DNA of 64,000 bases from Hawksworthiomyces lignivorus (taxonomy: Eukaryota > Ascomycota > Sordariomycetes > Ophiostomatales > Ophiostomataceae), in assembly GCA_002917075.1 (NCBI GenBank), contig NTMA01000046.1, forward strand, positions 124,001 to 188,000, read 5' to 3'. This document shows, in pieces, positions 35,801 through 47,243 of the stretch; positions within the stretch are counted from its first letter, which is position 1, and each line of letters starts with the position of its first letter. A model generated the notes under the pieces. The model saw only the letters and a list, made by a program, of their open reading frames with translations, searched no databases and was not told where the DNA came from. The position numbers and the translations under genes are program-made.

Positions 35801-37121
35801 CTACAGTCTTTCGTCTTTGAGAATGCCGACGTGCACAGCAAACCCGGCCGTCGGCTGCAGCTCTGGCGTCAGCCAGGTGTCGGGCACCCGCCAGACCCGG
35901 AACGCCTCTTGAAACGCTGCCAGCCATGCTGTCAGCACGTCCGGCTCACGCAGTTGTTGGGCGACGATGCAAAGGGTGGGTGCCGGCGCCGGCAGGTCAC
36001 CAGCTGCAGCGGCAACGGCCGCAGCGTCTCGGCTCCGCAGGCGGCACGCGTCCGCGCAAGTCTGCACGAGCGGCGCGATGAGGGCGTCGTTGTAGATGCA
36101 GTCGCAAGCCAGCACGGCGTCGAAGCTGCTGGTGCTGGTACTGCTGCTGCTGTTTCTAGAAGTCGTGGCCACAGTCGCGGCTGCGCCGCCCGCAGCGCCG
36201 CTGTCGCGCTCGGCATCTGTGCGCAGCAGAGTAGCAGTGACGGCGTCGGTCTCCCAGTCGAGCGGGCGGAAGTAGACCGCCGCAGACGAGGAGGATGAGG
36301 AGGAGGCGGTCTTGCGATCGTGATCCATAGCATGCAGACTTATGCTGCTCCCGCCGGCGCCGCCGCTGCTCTGCGCCTCTGTGCCGGCGCCGTTCTCCTC
36401 CAGGTTGCGCTGCACCAGTTTGGCCACGTAGGGCTGGTCCGTCAGCACGTAGCGGGCGATGGTGTTGGTGTTGGCGCGGGAGCCGGCATGGCTGGCCGCC
36501 GCCGTCTTGGCACCGCCCGACCTCGCACCCTTCCTCGTCGCATGACCGCTTCTACTGCCGCCACCGCTGCCGCCGCCGCCGCTGCTGCGGCCACTCTTTC
36601 CCGCCAAGGCAAGCCCAATCAAGCCGGAGATGCCGCAGCCTAGCTCCAGCACAGCGGAGCGTGGGCCGAGCACGCCCGCAGCATCGTCGCCGCCGTCGCT
36701 GAAGAAAATATTGCCTGGCCGGGCGAGCCACTCGGCTACCACGGGCGTGATCTTCCAGAGGACTGCGGCGCCTGGCGTTAGCATGGCGAGAGAAAAATAG
36801 GCGACTGCAGCTTGGCACGCAACCTACCTGCTCCAGTGGTGCCTCCTGACCGGCGGGAGGTCAGCACGGCCGGTGACTGGTGTATGGTCAGGTCGCGGCC
36901 GGCCACGGTCAGCTCCAGCTCAGAGGCGTGGGCATCGACGAAACCCAAGTTCTGGGCCGTCGGGCGCTCATGGGCGAAGAGGAGGAACGTCTCTGGGAAC
37001 ACCTGTTAGACAGCTGGAGAGGCATCGCATGTGGAGCTCGTATTGCTGGCTCACCTTCGTCAGGGTCTTCAATCTCAGGTCCAAGGCGGGCCAGGAGGCG
37101 CTCAAGGGGGTTCCCGGCCAT
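35801..37121 (-). CDS. RKM5: Ribosomal lysine N-methyltransferase 5 (Rkm5-like)
   Basis: Predicted 397-aa SAM-dependent seven-beta-strand methyltransferase. The yeast family member monomethylates ribosomal protein uL1. Exons proposed: 37121-37055, 36992-36828, 36762-35801. The acceptors were chosen to restore the family motifs: EETFLLFAHERPTAQNLGFVDAHASELEL, then HQSPAVLTSRRSGGTTGAVLWKITP across intron 2. In both introns an earlier AG gives a poorer match or the wrong frame. SAM motif I is VLELGCGISGLIGLAL at about 115-130. Directly after it sits a roughly 45-residue Gly/Ser/Ala/Arg insert. A second Ser-rich insert precedes the motif FDAVLACDCIYNDALIAPLV (around residue 290). The length exceeds the yeast protein mainly through these inserts. 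Start codon and first exon are less certain than the rest. Confidence 0.82.
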
Positions 37122-40114
37122 ACTTTCTGCGCCAACACGCTGTGAGCAGCCACTTTGGCAGGATAAGGGGGGAACGGGGGATGTGGATGTCACTCCCGCG
37201 CCCTAGTAACCTGCACAATCGTGCTCACTTCCCCCTTGCACGTCTTGGTCGTCAATGTACAGACTACCTGTTGCACATACTGAGCTTGTTCAAAGGGGCA
37301 AAGTATAATGTCACTGCAGCACGTTTGCCCTAGCGGTTGCCTGGCTACAGAGGGTGGCCATCCCCTAAAAGCGGTAAGGGTCTTGATTGGGACAAACACA
37401 AGCAATAATTCAGTGGAGCTTTGTCCTAGTTACGAGCACTGCAAAGCAGCTTTTTTGGCGGATCTCAGCGCGAATCTGCCGGATCCACAGGTCTAGCCCC
37501 GCGGGCTTTCAATATATTGAGATGTCACTTGTTATTAACCAAACAAAAGCTTCTTGCTTCATGCACTGCCGTTCAGCATTCGAATATCCAGTGGAAGAGG
37601 GGCTTAGCAGACCGAAAGTCAAGATAACTGGCTTGGCAGCTATCCATTTTACAGTATGACCACATACGAAGAAGCATCGCAGTTTGCTGACGTGGAGCCA
37701 CGTGAGCTGTTGCAGCAGGTTGCCCAGTCGTGTTCCAATGATGACATGGGCTGCCTTGGAACGCATCTGCACCAGCTTGCAGCGACCTTTTTGTTTTGCC
37801 GATTCCTAGATATGGATGGAGGCACACCCACCTGCCTAGTCGCTTAAGCTCTGCGACGCAGCACAGGTAGCACACCCTTCTTGCCTAACGTCGCCGAAAA
37901 CGGGATCTGCTCGGGTGGCCTGGACCGTATTTAACGTATTTACCGACTAGGTTGTGGCGCGCCTTTTTTGCAGTATCTCCGGAAGGCTGAGCCTCGCCGC
38001 CTACTGCCAAGAGCTTGATTGAACAATAGCAATGTTGCTGCATGAAACCCAGTCACGAGCAGACGAGCTGTGGCCAAGAACTTGCAGTGATCAAAGAAAC
38101 CAACAGCAACGGCCCCCAACGGCCCCAACAAACGAGTGGCGACGGATCTTTCGCACAATGTATCTCTTTCTTTCTTTTCCTCTTAGCCAGTCCCTTCCCG
38201 CCCTTCCGGTCAACCATGCAATGCAGGTTTGAGGAACGGGAAGTGATACGTAAGATTAGTAGACAGGCAGGGACACACCGTACCACCCTGAGCTGGTCCA
38301 GGTAAGCCAAATGTACGTCGTAAGCTGAGAGGATGGTCTCAGACTGGGCATGGTGGCCGCATAGTGGCTTTCATTCTGATTTTTGTACTTGATGCTCGTA
38401 TGGCGGTTTCTCCAGCATCTCCCCCTATTGGCCTGATTATTAAACAAACGCGAGCAAAAAAACAAGTGCATCCCAACAAAACCAGCAATGCTGCACCCAA
38501 ATACGCTAACCGCCAAATGAAGCTTTTTTTTTTTTTGCAACGAGTCCGCCGGACTGACAATCCGCACAACGGACTTCATCACTTGCAGCCGACGGGAGAC
38601 AACTGGTTAGGGGCTGGCTATGGGGACTCTCTAATAAGCGTATGCTTAGGGACTGGTTCTGCTCTGTAATTTTTGGCATGGCACGATCACAGATTTCGTT
38701 ACTGTCTTCTCTGACGAGAACAAGACGAAACGACAAAAAAAGGGGCGGGGCGCGCTAAGAGGAGACGCTATACTTAATCGCCAAATAGTAGTGAGATAGT
38801 TTGCTGTGCCCTCCACCCCCTTCCCCCCTTCCTGTCCATCTTCTCCATTTTACTTTTGGGACTAAAGGTGCCCTGCTTTCTCCGCATGCCGCTGCATGGA
38901 GTTTGAGAAACCCGTTTTATTCATCGAGCTGTTCCTGTGACAATTTCTGCGTGGCTGGTTGTTTGCCTGCTTCGTCATAGGTCTAGTCGTAGGTCTTAGT
39001 TAGTGCGTTAGCTTGAAAGACGAGGCGAATGTAAAATTGAAACAAAAACGACCGCCAAGAAAAGACCGCTGCAAAGGGACGAGCTTGGGCCAACCTCCCG
39101 CTGCCTCCCTGCCTATCCTTTCTCGCCTTCCTACGTCAAAGATTTTCTTCTTGTCTCTTGGTATGCGACGTACTTCGTATGAGTCTTCTATTGTCCGTTG
39201 TTCTTTCCTGTCTTGGGTGCCTCCTAACCTTCCCGGCCTCCTGCGTTTGCTGCCCTCCTGCCTTTTGCGCCCTCCTGCGTTTGTGCCCGCCTGCGCTCCT
39301 GCTCTTCTGCCCTCCTGCCTCTCTCGTTAGACAGTAGAGCTTACCTCGTAACCCATCTGTAGTGTGTGCCTGTGCCCTTGCACCTTCCCCGTGCTTTCCG
39401 GTGACGCCTTTCTCTCCTGCCTTCCCTCGGCGCCTTCTCTCTCCTTCCATCTTTCCTCGGCGTTCTCTGTTTTTATCGCTCTTTTCTGTCTTCCCTCTTC
39501 TCCTCCTCATCTTCTCCTCTTTTCACTCCCCCCCTCGTTACTTTTTTCGTGATAGATTCTTTTTTCTCGTAGTCCAAATCTTCATCCTTGTCTATGTGAC
39601 TTTTTTTTATCGCTTGCATCCGATCACCTTCTCATCGGTGCTACCCCTGGCAACTGCGTAGTAGCGTCGTACTGTGTGGTATTTCCAGAAAAACGCGGTA
39701 AGCTTCCCAGATTCCCACACCAACCAAGCAGCTTGTGTCTTACTGCCATTTTTCCTTACCTTGAAATATCTTCTCCCCTCTCCCGTAACTATCCCCCCCT
39801 TTTCCTTTGCCACATTCCAAGAACTCTTCGCTCAACTGCGCTCTCTTTCAAATAGTGGCCTAGTCCTAACTGCGTCAGATTCCCTCTTCACACCACCTTT
39901 TGTCATCCACCTTTTGTCTTCAGGAAGACACGATCGTTGACCTCTCTACAGCATCTCGCCTCTGTGTCAACCCTTGTGAAGACTTCTGCTGTGTCTTGTC
40001 GCAGCTTGGAAGCCCGGCAGGACGTGCATTAAACTATAGCCGGCGGAGAAGAAAAACAAGAAACGCTCCCACAAGGGAAAAAAATCAAACTCGAAAAGAG
40101 CCCCTCTCCCCAAA
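37122..40114. other. Divergent spacer, Rkm5 to acyl-CoA synthetase
   Basis: No gene recognised. Open frames reach 124 codons, overlap on both strands and lack family features. The right third (about 39080-39900) is strongly C/T-rich and looks like the promoter and long leader of the acyl-CoA synthetase gene. I looked for transposon or tRNA structure around 37200-38000 and found none I can support. Confidence 0.5.
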
Positions 40115-42402
40115 ATGACTATCCAGACCGTCATCCCGCGCCTCACGGCACGGCCGCCCTTCTCCGTGGAGGTACCTGGCCAAAAGCCTGTTGAGGGTGA
40201 AACTCCCATTCGCCGTCATCCCGCTTCCGTTCCCGAGATCATTAGCAAGCCCAATGCCGATATATCAACCATCTACGAGCTCATCAAGGTATCCGTTGCC
40301 AAGTTTGGCAACGCCAACGTCATGGGCTCGCGCCGCCTGCTGCGTACCCACCAAGAAACCAAGAAGGTCAAGAAGATCATTGACGGCGAAGAGCAGCTCG
40401 TCGACAAGCAGTGGACATACTTTGAACTGAGTGGCTATGAATACATCACCTACAATGAGTACTTGCGCCGTACAGAGCAGATCGGCGCCGGTCTGCGCAA
40501 GCTGGGCCTCGAGGCGGGCGACCGCGTCCACATTTTCGCCGCCACCAGCGCCAACTGGCTGACCGTCTCACACGGCGCTGCCACCCAGTCGATGCCCATT
40601 GTTACCGCCTACGACACGCTCGGCCAAGAGGGTCTGCGGCACTCCATGGTCGCAACAAAGGCCAAGGCCATCTTCCTCGACCCTCATCTGCTGCCGACAC
40701 TGACCAACGTGCTGAAGGATGCGACCGAGATCCGCCATGTCATCTGGAACGACCAGAACCAGGTCAAGCAGGACCACGTCGACAAGCTTAAAGAGGCGTA
40801 CCCACACTTGACCATTCTCAACTTCGAAGAGCTCCGCAAGCTCGGCGAGGAAAACCCAGTTCCCGCCGTCCCCCCATCACCGGAAGACCTCTGCTGCATC
40901 ATGTACACCTCTGGCTCCACGGGCACACCAAAGGGCGTACCTCTGAAGCACAGGAGCGTCGTTGCAGCCGGTACGTTCTACCAACACACGAGGCCGTGTG
41001 TTCCCATCATGCCTCCCCCTCTCCACCCTCAACCCATACCTTCCGTCTCCGTTAGCATGTCCTAACTCGCGAGTATTTTAGTGGCTGGTGTAAGTGTTGT
41101 TGTACAGCCGTATATTGGCCCTGGTGATGGCCTCCTGACTTACCTCCCCGCCGCTCACATTCTCGAATACGTCTTCGAAAACGCCTCGATCTACTGGGGT
41201 TCGACCATGGGTTACGGCAACCCCAAGACGCTGTCGGATACGTCTGTGCGTAACTGCAACGGCGACATCAAGGAGTTCCGCCCTAGTATTCTGGTCGGTG
41301 TACCGGCCGTGTGGGAAATGGTGAAGAAGGGCATCATTTCCAAGGTGGACGCCGGCAGCCCTATCGTGCGGTCTCTATTCTGGGGCGCTTTGTGGGCCAA
41401 GTCAAACTTGATGCATATGGGCCTGCCTGGGTCAAATGTGCTTGATGCTGTCGTGTTTAAGAAGATTAAGGAGGCCACCGGCGGCCGCTTGAAGCTGTGC
41501 ATGAACGGCGGCGGCCCAGTGTCTAAGAACACGCAGCACTTCATCTCCATGGCCATCTGCCCCATGATTAGCGGCTACGGTTTGACCGAGACCACGGCCA
41601 TGGGTGTGCTCCAGAACCCAGCCGAGTGGACGGCGGACGCATTGGGTGCCATGCCTGCCTCCGTTGAAGCCAAGCTGGTAGACTTCCCCGATGCAGGCTA
41701 TTTTGCTACAAACAAGCCGCACCCGCAGGGTGAGGTGTGGCTGCGCGGTCCCAGCGTTACGGAAGGCTACTACGACAGCCCGCAGGAGACTGCTGAGGCG
41801 ATCACCGCCGACGGCTGGTTCAAGACTGGCGACATTGGCGAGTTCGACGACAATGGCCACCTTAAGCTGATCGACCGCAAGAAGAACCTGATTAAGACGC
41901 TCAATGGCGAGTACATTGCTCTGGAGAAGCTGGAATCGGTCTACCGGTCTGCGCACGTTGTTGCCAACATCTGCTGCTACGCCGACGACTCCAAGGCCAA
42001 GCCCATTGCTATCATTGTCCCGGCAGAGCCCGCTCTCAAGAAGTTGGCGCAGTCCGTTGGTGTCTCTGGCGACAGTCTCGAAGAGCTTGTGCACAACAAG
42101 AAGCTGCAGTCTGCTGTCCTGAAGGAGCTACAGGCTGCTGGTCGCATGGGCGGCCTCTCGGGCATTGAGATCATTGATGGTGTTGTTGTGTCAGACGAAG
42201 AGTGGACGCCTCAGAATGTGAGTACAGAAGTCGCCTACGGCTGCAATTTACTAGAGCCAAGAAAATGTAACAAGACCGATTTTACTAATCCGTTTGCGAA
42301 ATACAGAGCCTGGTGACGGCAGCACAGAAGCTGAACCGCCGCGGCATCCTCCAGAAGTACCGCAAAGAGGTGGATGCGGCTTATGCAGCATCCTCGAGCT
42401 AA
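40115..42402 (+). CDS. Long-chain fatty acid acyl-CoA synthetase
   Basis: Predicted 695-aa AMP-forming ligase that activates long-chain fatty acids to acyl-CoA (Faa1/Faa4 type). Exons: 40115-40970, 41082-42217, 42307-42402. The introns are GTACGT..TTTTAG (111 bases) and GTGAGT..TACAG (89 bases). The ATP/AMP signature YTSGSTGTPKG lies at 264-274. GYGLTETTA is the later adenylation motif. The fatty-acyl-CoA synthetase signature DGWFKTGDIGEFDDNGHLK.. runs from 529 to about 557, with the conserved DRKKNLIKT. The third exon supplies the C-terminal catalytic lysine region (KLNRRGILQKYRKEVDAAY). The ATG at 40115 follows a short AAAA-rich leader. No peroxisomal SKL-type ending (it ends SSS), so a cytosolic or membrane-associated enzyme is more likely. 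Confidence 0.93.
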
Positions 42403-43163
42403 GCAGAGTGCACAGCTTGAGAGCGCCATCTGCCGAACCTTTGTTCTTGTATTGTCTCTCATTCTTTTTTTCTTTTTTTTCTTTGGAATGGGGCCTGGGC
42501 TAGGTCGAAAGATTTCTTCTCTCACGGTTTTGATTTTCATCTATTTCCTATGTGGTTCCGTTGTCCCTGCACTACCTTTTTTTTTTGTTAGTCGGTTGGA
42601 GTGTTAGCAATTTGTTTCTTGATATCCCCGCGCTTTCGTTTTCCTTTCCCGAGACGAAACGGGGTTCGGCATACAGAGCCGCATGCACATTCCAGAAAAA
42701 GAATCGAGATGAACCAGGCAAGGCACAAGTGTAATATATCAACATCGTTCGCATATGTCTCTAACTATCTGTCCGAAGCTAATCGTAGTCTTTGTGAGGC
42801 AGAGGTGTGCAGGGAGGGTGAGAAGACACGAGCTTCGACCGTTCTATAAGACGCAGGGAGTGAACATCAAGTCGTAAAAAAAATGAGGACAGTGAGAAAG
42901 GAGAAACATCAGATAAGCAGTTACAAGAGATACGGTAGCGCATGTAACAAAAGACAACGAAAAGCGAGCAATACAAATCACGGACGCAAAGGCGAAAAAA
43001 AAGGTAAAAACTCCCCTTTCCTTTCTTTTTTAGTCGCCTCTGGAAAGCAAGTCAAAAGTGGAAGTAAAAGTCAAAAGCAAAAGACCCAAACCCACCAGAA
43101 ATCAGCTAGGAGAACAAGACAAGGAGCAGCTGAAGCGGACACAAAAACAAGACAACTACCAAA
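42403..43163. other. Convergent 3' spacer, acyl-CoA synthetase to NCS-1
   Basis: No gene seen. T-rich on the left and A-rich on the right, as expected for the 3' UTRs of two convergent genes. Confidence 0.5.
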
Positions 43164-44110
43164 CTAGACTAAGCCGTCGTACAGCGACAGCGCCGACACG
43201 ATGGTCTCGTCCCGCTTGCTGCCCTCCTTGAACTCCTCCATGTCCAGGCTGCCGTTCTCGTCCTTGTCCATCATGCGGAAGATCTTCTTGACCCGCTTCT
43301 CCGGCGTGTCCTCGTCTTCGGGGAGCTTCACCATGGAGCCGACCTAGGGGAGCGGGGTAAGAGATGACATGTCAGCAGACGTATTCCCCCCAGGAGCGAG
43401 CGCAGGAAAGAGAGCATATACCATCTTGTAGATCGCCTCCACGATCTTGAGCATCTCGTCGTAGCTGATCTTGCCGTCGCCGTCGATGTCGTAGAGCTGG
43501 AAGGCCCAGTCGAGCTTGTCCTCCATCTTGCCGCGGCTGGTGACGCTGAGGGCGCAGATGAACTCCTTGAACTCGATGGTGCCGGACTTGTCGCTGTCGA
43601 AGACGTTGAAGACATAGTCGGCGAAGCTAGAGGGGTCGCCGAAGGGGAAGAACTGGCGGTAAATCTTTTGGAACTCGTCCTTGGTGAGCATGCCCGAGGG
43701 GCAGTCCTTGAGGAAGCCTGCAGAGAGAAGAGAAGAGGAGGGTCAGAGACGAGGTACGCGGAGAGGAGCAGAGCTGAAGATGCAGAGCCCTGCGGGGACG
43801 GAGAGAGGGGCGGATGTGAGCCCGCCGGCTCGGGTAGCCCAGCTCACCCTTGTACCACTGCTGCAGCTCCTTCTTATCAAAATGTGTGGATTTTTGCAGC
43901 TCTACCAGCTGCTCCTGGGACAGCTTTGACTGACTAGAAAGCGAAGAAGAGACAATTGTTTTAGCATTGGCAACAGTCTCACGCGACCGCATGACCAGAG
44001 GGGGAGAATGGCTGTTTGTGTCTTCCCCCTCTCTCTCTCTGGATTGCCAGCCTCGCCTTTAGGTCTCCCACATCCCCCGCATACGCATGGAAAACTCACG
44101 ATTTGCCCAT
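43164..44110 (-). CDS. Neuronal calcium sensor 1 / Frq1 homologue
   Basis: Predicted 190-aa myristoylated EF-hand protein, the exact usual length for NCS-1. In yeast Frq1 activates the phosphatidylinositol 4-kinase Pik1 at the Golgi. Exons: 44110-44100 (11 bases only), 43933-43848, 43717-43422, 43343-43164. All have GT-AG borders and phases summing to 191 codons. The 11-base first exon gives MGK plus part of Ser4, so the N-myristoylation site MGKSQSKLS is assembled by splicing. Canonical EF loops are at 73-84 ([12 protein letters not shown]), 109-120 ([12 protein letters not shown]) and 157-168 ([12 protein letters not shown]). The first EF hand (about 36-47) is degenerate with CPSG, as in the family. 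It converges with the acyl-CoA synthetase gene. Confidence 0.95.
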
Positions 44111-44560
44111 ATCACCGACGAATGGCGCCCACGTTTGGCGTTCACAAAAAAAAATATGGAAGACGAAGCGGGGAGAAGGATTTTGTCGAGAGTGCTTGTG
44201 CCTTGTCTGGGGTACTTGTGTGTTCGTCTGTCTCGGTCAACGTCGATTAGTCGCTGGTCATGCGCTGCGCCGGGCCGGCCGGGGAACTCAGGGACAGGTC
44301 CAGGAAGAGCGTTTGGTACAGTGAGAGGGGATATGGTTGCAAGGACAAGAGGATATCCCGCGCAGTGGGAGGTCGTTTAAAAAAAAAAGGAGAAATTCAG
44401 GGAGGAAGTGAAACGAGAAAGTTGCTTTTTAATGTGTCGATACGTATTTGGTCTGGTAACCAGGAGGGTGTGGGCGAGAAGAGGTTAAAGGAAAGGGGCC
44501 TCCAGGGACTACTACAGAGGTGAGAGAAAGAGACAATGCGAGAGCGTGCGAACGTGCGAG

Positions 44561-44597
44561 AGTGTGTGCGTGTGCGTGTGTGTGTGCGTGTGTGTGG
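44561..44597. repeat. GT-rich microsatellite
   Basis: GT dinucleotides interrupted by GC over 37 bases, about 450 bases upstream of the NCS-1 start codon. Confidence 0.85.
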
Positions 44598-45624
44598 GCA
44601 AGTACCGACTCTCTAGGTACTTTGTGTGGTTGAAGAAGCGTACAGATGTGAAAAGGAGGGGCCGCGGCGCAAAGAGGAGGAATAGGAAGGGGGAGCAAGA
44701 GTAAATTGAGGGGTGGTTGCGGCTCGTGTTAAGAGTGCGAGGTATTATTACTTTGTAACTTTTCTTATTAGATGGAGAGATGGAGCAGCAGCAAAAAAGT
44801 AGCGAGCTTCGCTTTGCGCGCGTGGGTGGTAACGGTGCTTCGGTGGTACTGGTGGTGGCGCTTCGAGAAGGGCTGCTGAGAAAATAGAGGAACAGGAGGA
44901 GAACAGTGGCGGGGTGTGTGCACAAGATCCTCGATTTCAGAGCAGAATTACCGGAGGCAAACAGAAGGAGAACTTTTGTTTCTGAGTAGCCAAGAGCGTT
45001 GTGATACGAGTACGAGCAGCGCGAAACGAAGGGCACAGATAGGAAGACAGGGAAACGTCTACTTCCGTGTGGCAACGGCGGCGCTGTTGATGAGTGATGA
45101 AAGAAAAAGAAAAGCGATAATAGATGGGATTGTCCAGTGGCTTGTTTCTTTCGCGTATAGGGATCTTTCAGTGGTGCTAGCTGCCTGGTTCACAGTGAAT
45201 CACAGTGGTCTTTCGCAGGAGCTCTGGCGTGATAGCCAGGTGGATGGGCTGAGGTCGTGCAGGTATTCTGGGAGGCCTGGCTTCGTCGAAGTGGGCTGTT
45301 ACTTGCCACTCGAACAATGCGTCATTAAGGAGCTCGGGAGGGGGGCGTGTAGTGCTGTGTGTGCTCTAACTATAATGAATTAGCAGGGTCTTTTGCGTGG
45401 GTTGGTAATTGTCTATATAAGCGATATGCGCTCGAGACCAGCAAAAAGATTTTGCTCAGTAAATAAAGCATCTAATAGAAGACACAAGTTTGCATTACAA
45501 AGGCTGACAAAAAGGTGTTTCGAATCCGTACAGGGTCTGAATTTGAGATGCCCCATGGAAGATGGTATATGCGTAAAAGAGGGCGACGAAGGCAGGACAC
45601 GAAAGACAGGATAGAAAGAAATGA

Positions 45625-45689
45625 CAGGAGGCACAGGAGGAACAGGAGGCCCAGGAGGCCCAGGAGAGACAGGAGAGACAGGAGAGAGG
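45625..45689. repeat. 9-bp minisatellite, about 7 copies
   Basis: Units are variants of AGGAGGCCC / AGGAGAGAC. The plus strand reads as Gly-X-Y triplets (GGTGGTGGPGGPGETGETGE), collagen-like, but only for about 20 codons. Confidence 0.85.
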
Positions 45690-45880
45690 AAGGGAATGGG
45701 TAGGGGACGGGGACCGGCCTGCAGTAGACCGGGCGTAAGACACAGTCCTCTCTCACCTTACCAAAGCAGAAGAGAGGAGAAAGTGATAGGGACAGGGAGA
45801 TTGGACTGTCGCAGCAGGAAGACGCAGGTTTGTGATAGCGTCTAAGACACTTGGAAGCGGACATTATTGGGAGGGCGGCA

Positions 45881-45964
45881 GGAGTGACCGCTGGAGGAAC
45901 CATTGGAGTAACCATTGGAGTGACCATTGAAGTGACCACAAGAATGGCCGCAGGAACGACCGAG
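45881..45964. repeat. 12-bp minisatellite, 7 copies
   Basis: Seven head-to-tail 12-base units close to GGAGTGACCATT. Copies 3 and 4 differ by one base, and the outer copies are more diverged. Confidence 0.85.
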
Positions 45965-46993
45965 AGAGGTGGACTTACGACGAAGGTTTTCTTGGCCTTG
46001 AATTAGGGCCGCGGCAGAATGAGGGAAGCAGCGAAGCAGTAAGCGACAAATGACGAATTTGGTGTGGGTTGGGTCTGCACGTCACTGGACTGCGCGAGTG
46101 GCATTGCGTATGGAGTAACTATTTCATGGCTCCTTCTCCAATCCACCGTTCGTCCCACTCGCTTCCCCAGAGTCGCTGGCTTCCTTTATATGCATTTCTA
46201 CAACTCCCAACAAAAATATCTCAGCGAAGAAAAGAGAAGCCTGAGAGAAAGAAAAAAGAAAGAAAAAGAAGCCTTCTCTCTTCCGTCGTGTTTCTCGCTA
46301 TCGAAATAAAAGGGATCCCAAATACCCAAATAGAGCTCAGCCACAGCCCGAACAGGAAAGAGACTGAGAAACGCCCAGGCAGGCGGCACTCTGTAGTCCA
46401 GCGGGTGGCTGTGTGCGTCTCTTTAGCGGGCGTCGTGGAGAGTTTGTCTAGCCGAATCACAACACCGGCTGGCAAAGGGGGAGAGACCATGTATGTGTCA
46501 AGAGTCAATGCTTCACCCGTGAGCGATAAATATTATGAGGAACCAGAGCCTTGCCAGGGTGCATCACCAATTTCCTGAGAGAGTAGCGCAGGAGCTATTC
46601 AGAAAAAAGAAAGCAGCGAGCAGCGAGCAGCGAGCAGCAATCCGCAATCTAGCGCCAGTTTTTGAACAGGAGAAAGGGCCGCTTGCCAAGTCTGCCGTGC
46701 GCTGTTTTGAATTAATATGGCTCTTTGTCTCTCCCGGTTGCTGCCTGGATCTAGTCCTTGAGAATGAGCCTCAGCCTCATGGAACGTTAGTCGGGCGGTT
46801 GCGACGGCTATCACTTCATCGAGGTGGTCGTCGGGTTGACGATGGCCCGGGCGACTCAGCCTGTCTTACTCTGTCTCTGTGAGCAGGCAGGTGTTTTTTT
46901 TTATTTTTAAAAGACTATCTCAAGAGAGAAGATTGTCAAATGGCCAATGCGATCCAATTTGTTCCCGTGCTCGTCCGCGCCAGTGAGCGACGA

Positions 46994-47055
46994 GGTTCGG
47001 GGGTTAGCAAGCCCCGAGCCAGATATCTCCCGGACGGTAGCTCCGTCCGGGAGAT
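46994..47055. promoter_or_regulatory. Paired hairpins with CGG-N5-CCG palindrome
   Basis: The first hairpin has a 9-bp stem, GGTTCGGGG (46994-47002) with CCCCGAGCC (47012-47020), including one G-T pair. Four bases later a perfect 13-bp inverted repeat (47025-47055) surrounds TAGCT. Its core is CGGTAGCTCCG, that is CGG-N5-CCG, flanked by further CGG/CCG triplets. Inverted CGG triplets are the classic site shape for Zn2Cys6 dimers. It lies about 190 bases before the monooxygenase start. Regulatory function is inferred. Confidence 0.45.
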
Positions 47056-47243
47056 GGTCGACGACGACCCGACCTCCGATTCTAGGAAGTACTTAAATCG
47101 GTTGGCAATTATCCAGAGAATGAAATTCGAGCGGTGGGATTATACATGAAATTTTTATAGTGTCCAAGTTATTTCTCTGGTCTCTATTTTAGACTACCCC
47201 CATCTCACATTTACATACGTATATCGCGAGGATATATTTCTCA

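Larger units (their letters stand above)
44111..47243. other. Long divergent spacer, NCS-1 to monooxygenase
   Basis: No gene recognised. It contains a GT-rich microsatellite (44561-44597), two minisatellites (45625-45689, period 9; 45881-45964, period 12), and two adjacent hairpins at 46994-47055 upstream of the monooxygenase. Open frames through the repeats exist on both strands and look spurious. Confidence 0.5.

Noticed and set aside
45472..45939. 155-codon minus-strand frame through both minisatellites
   Set aside because: The composition (Leu/Ser runs, MVTP repeats) simply reflects the repeats. No supporting features.
46940..47149. 69-codon open frame spanning the CGG palindrome, a possible upstream ORF of the monooxygenase
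   Set aside because: No family features, and the palindrome itself dictates part of the peptide. The frame ends 94 bases before the start. It may be translated but I cannot support it.
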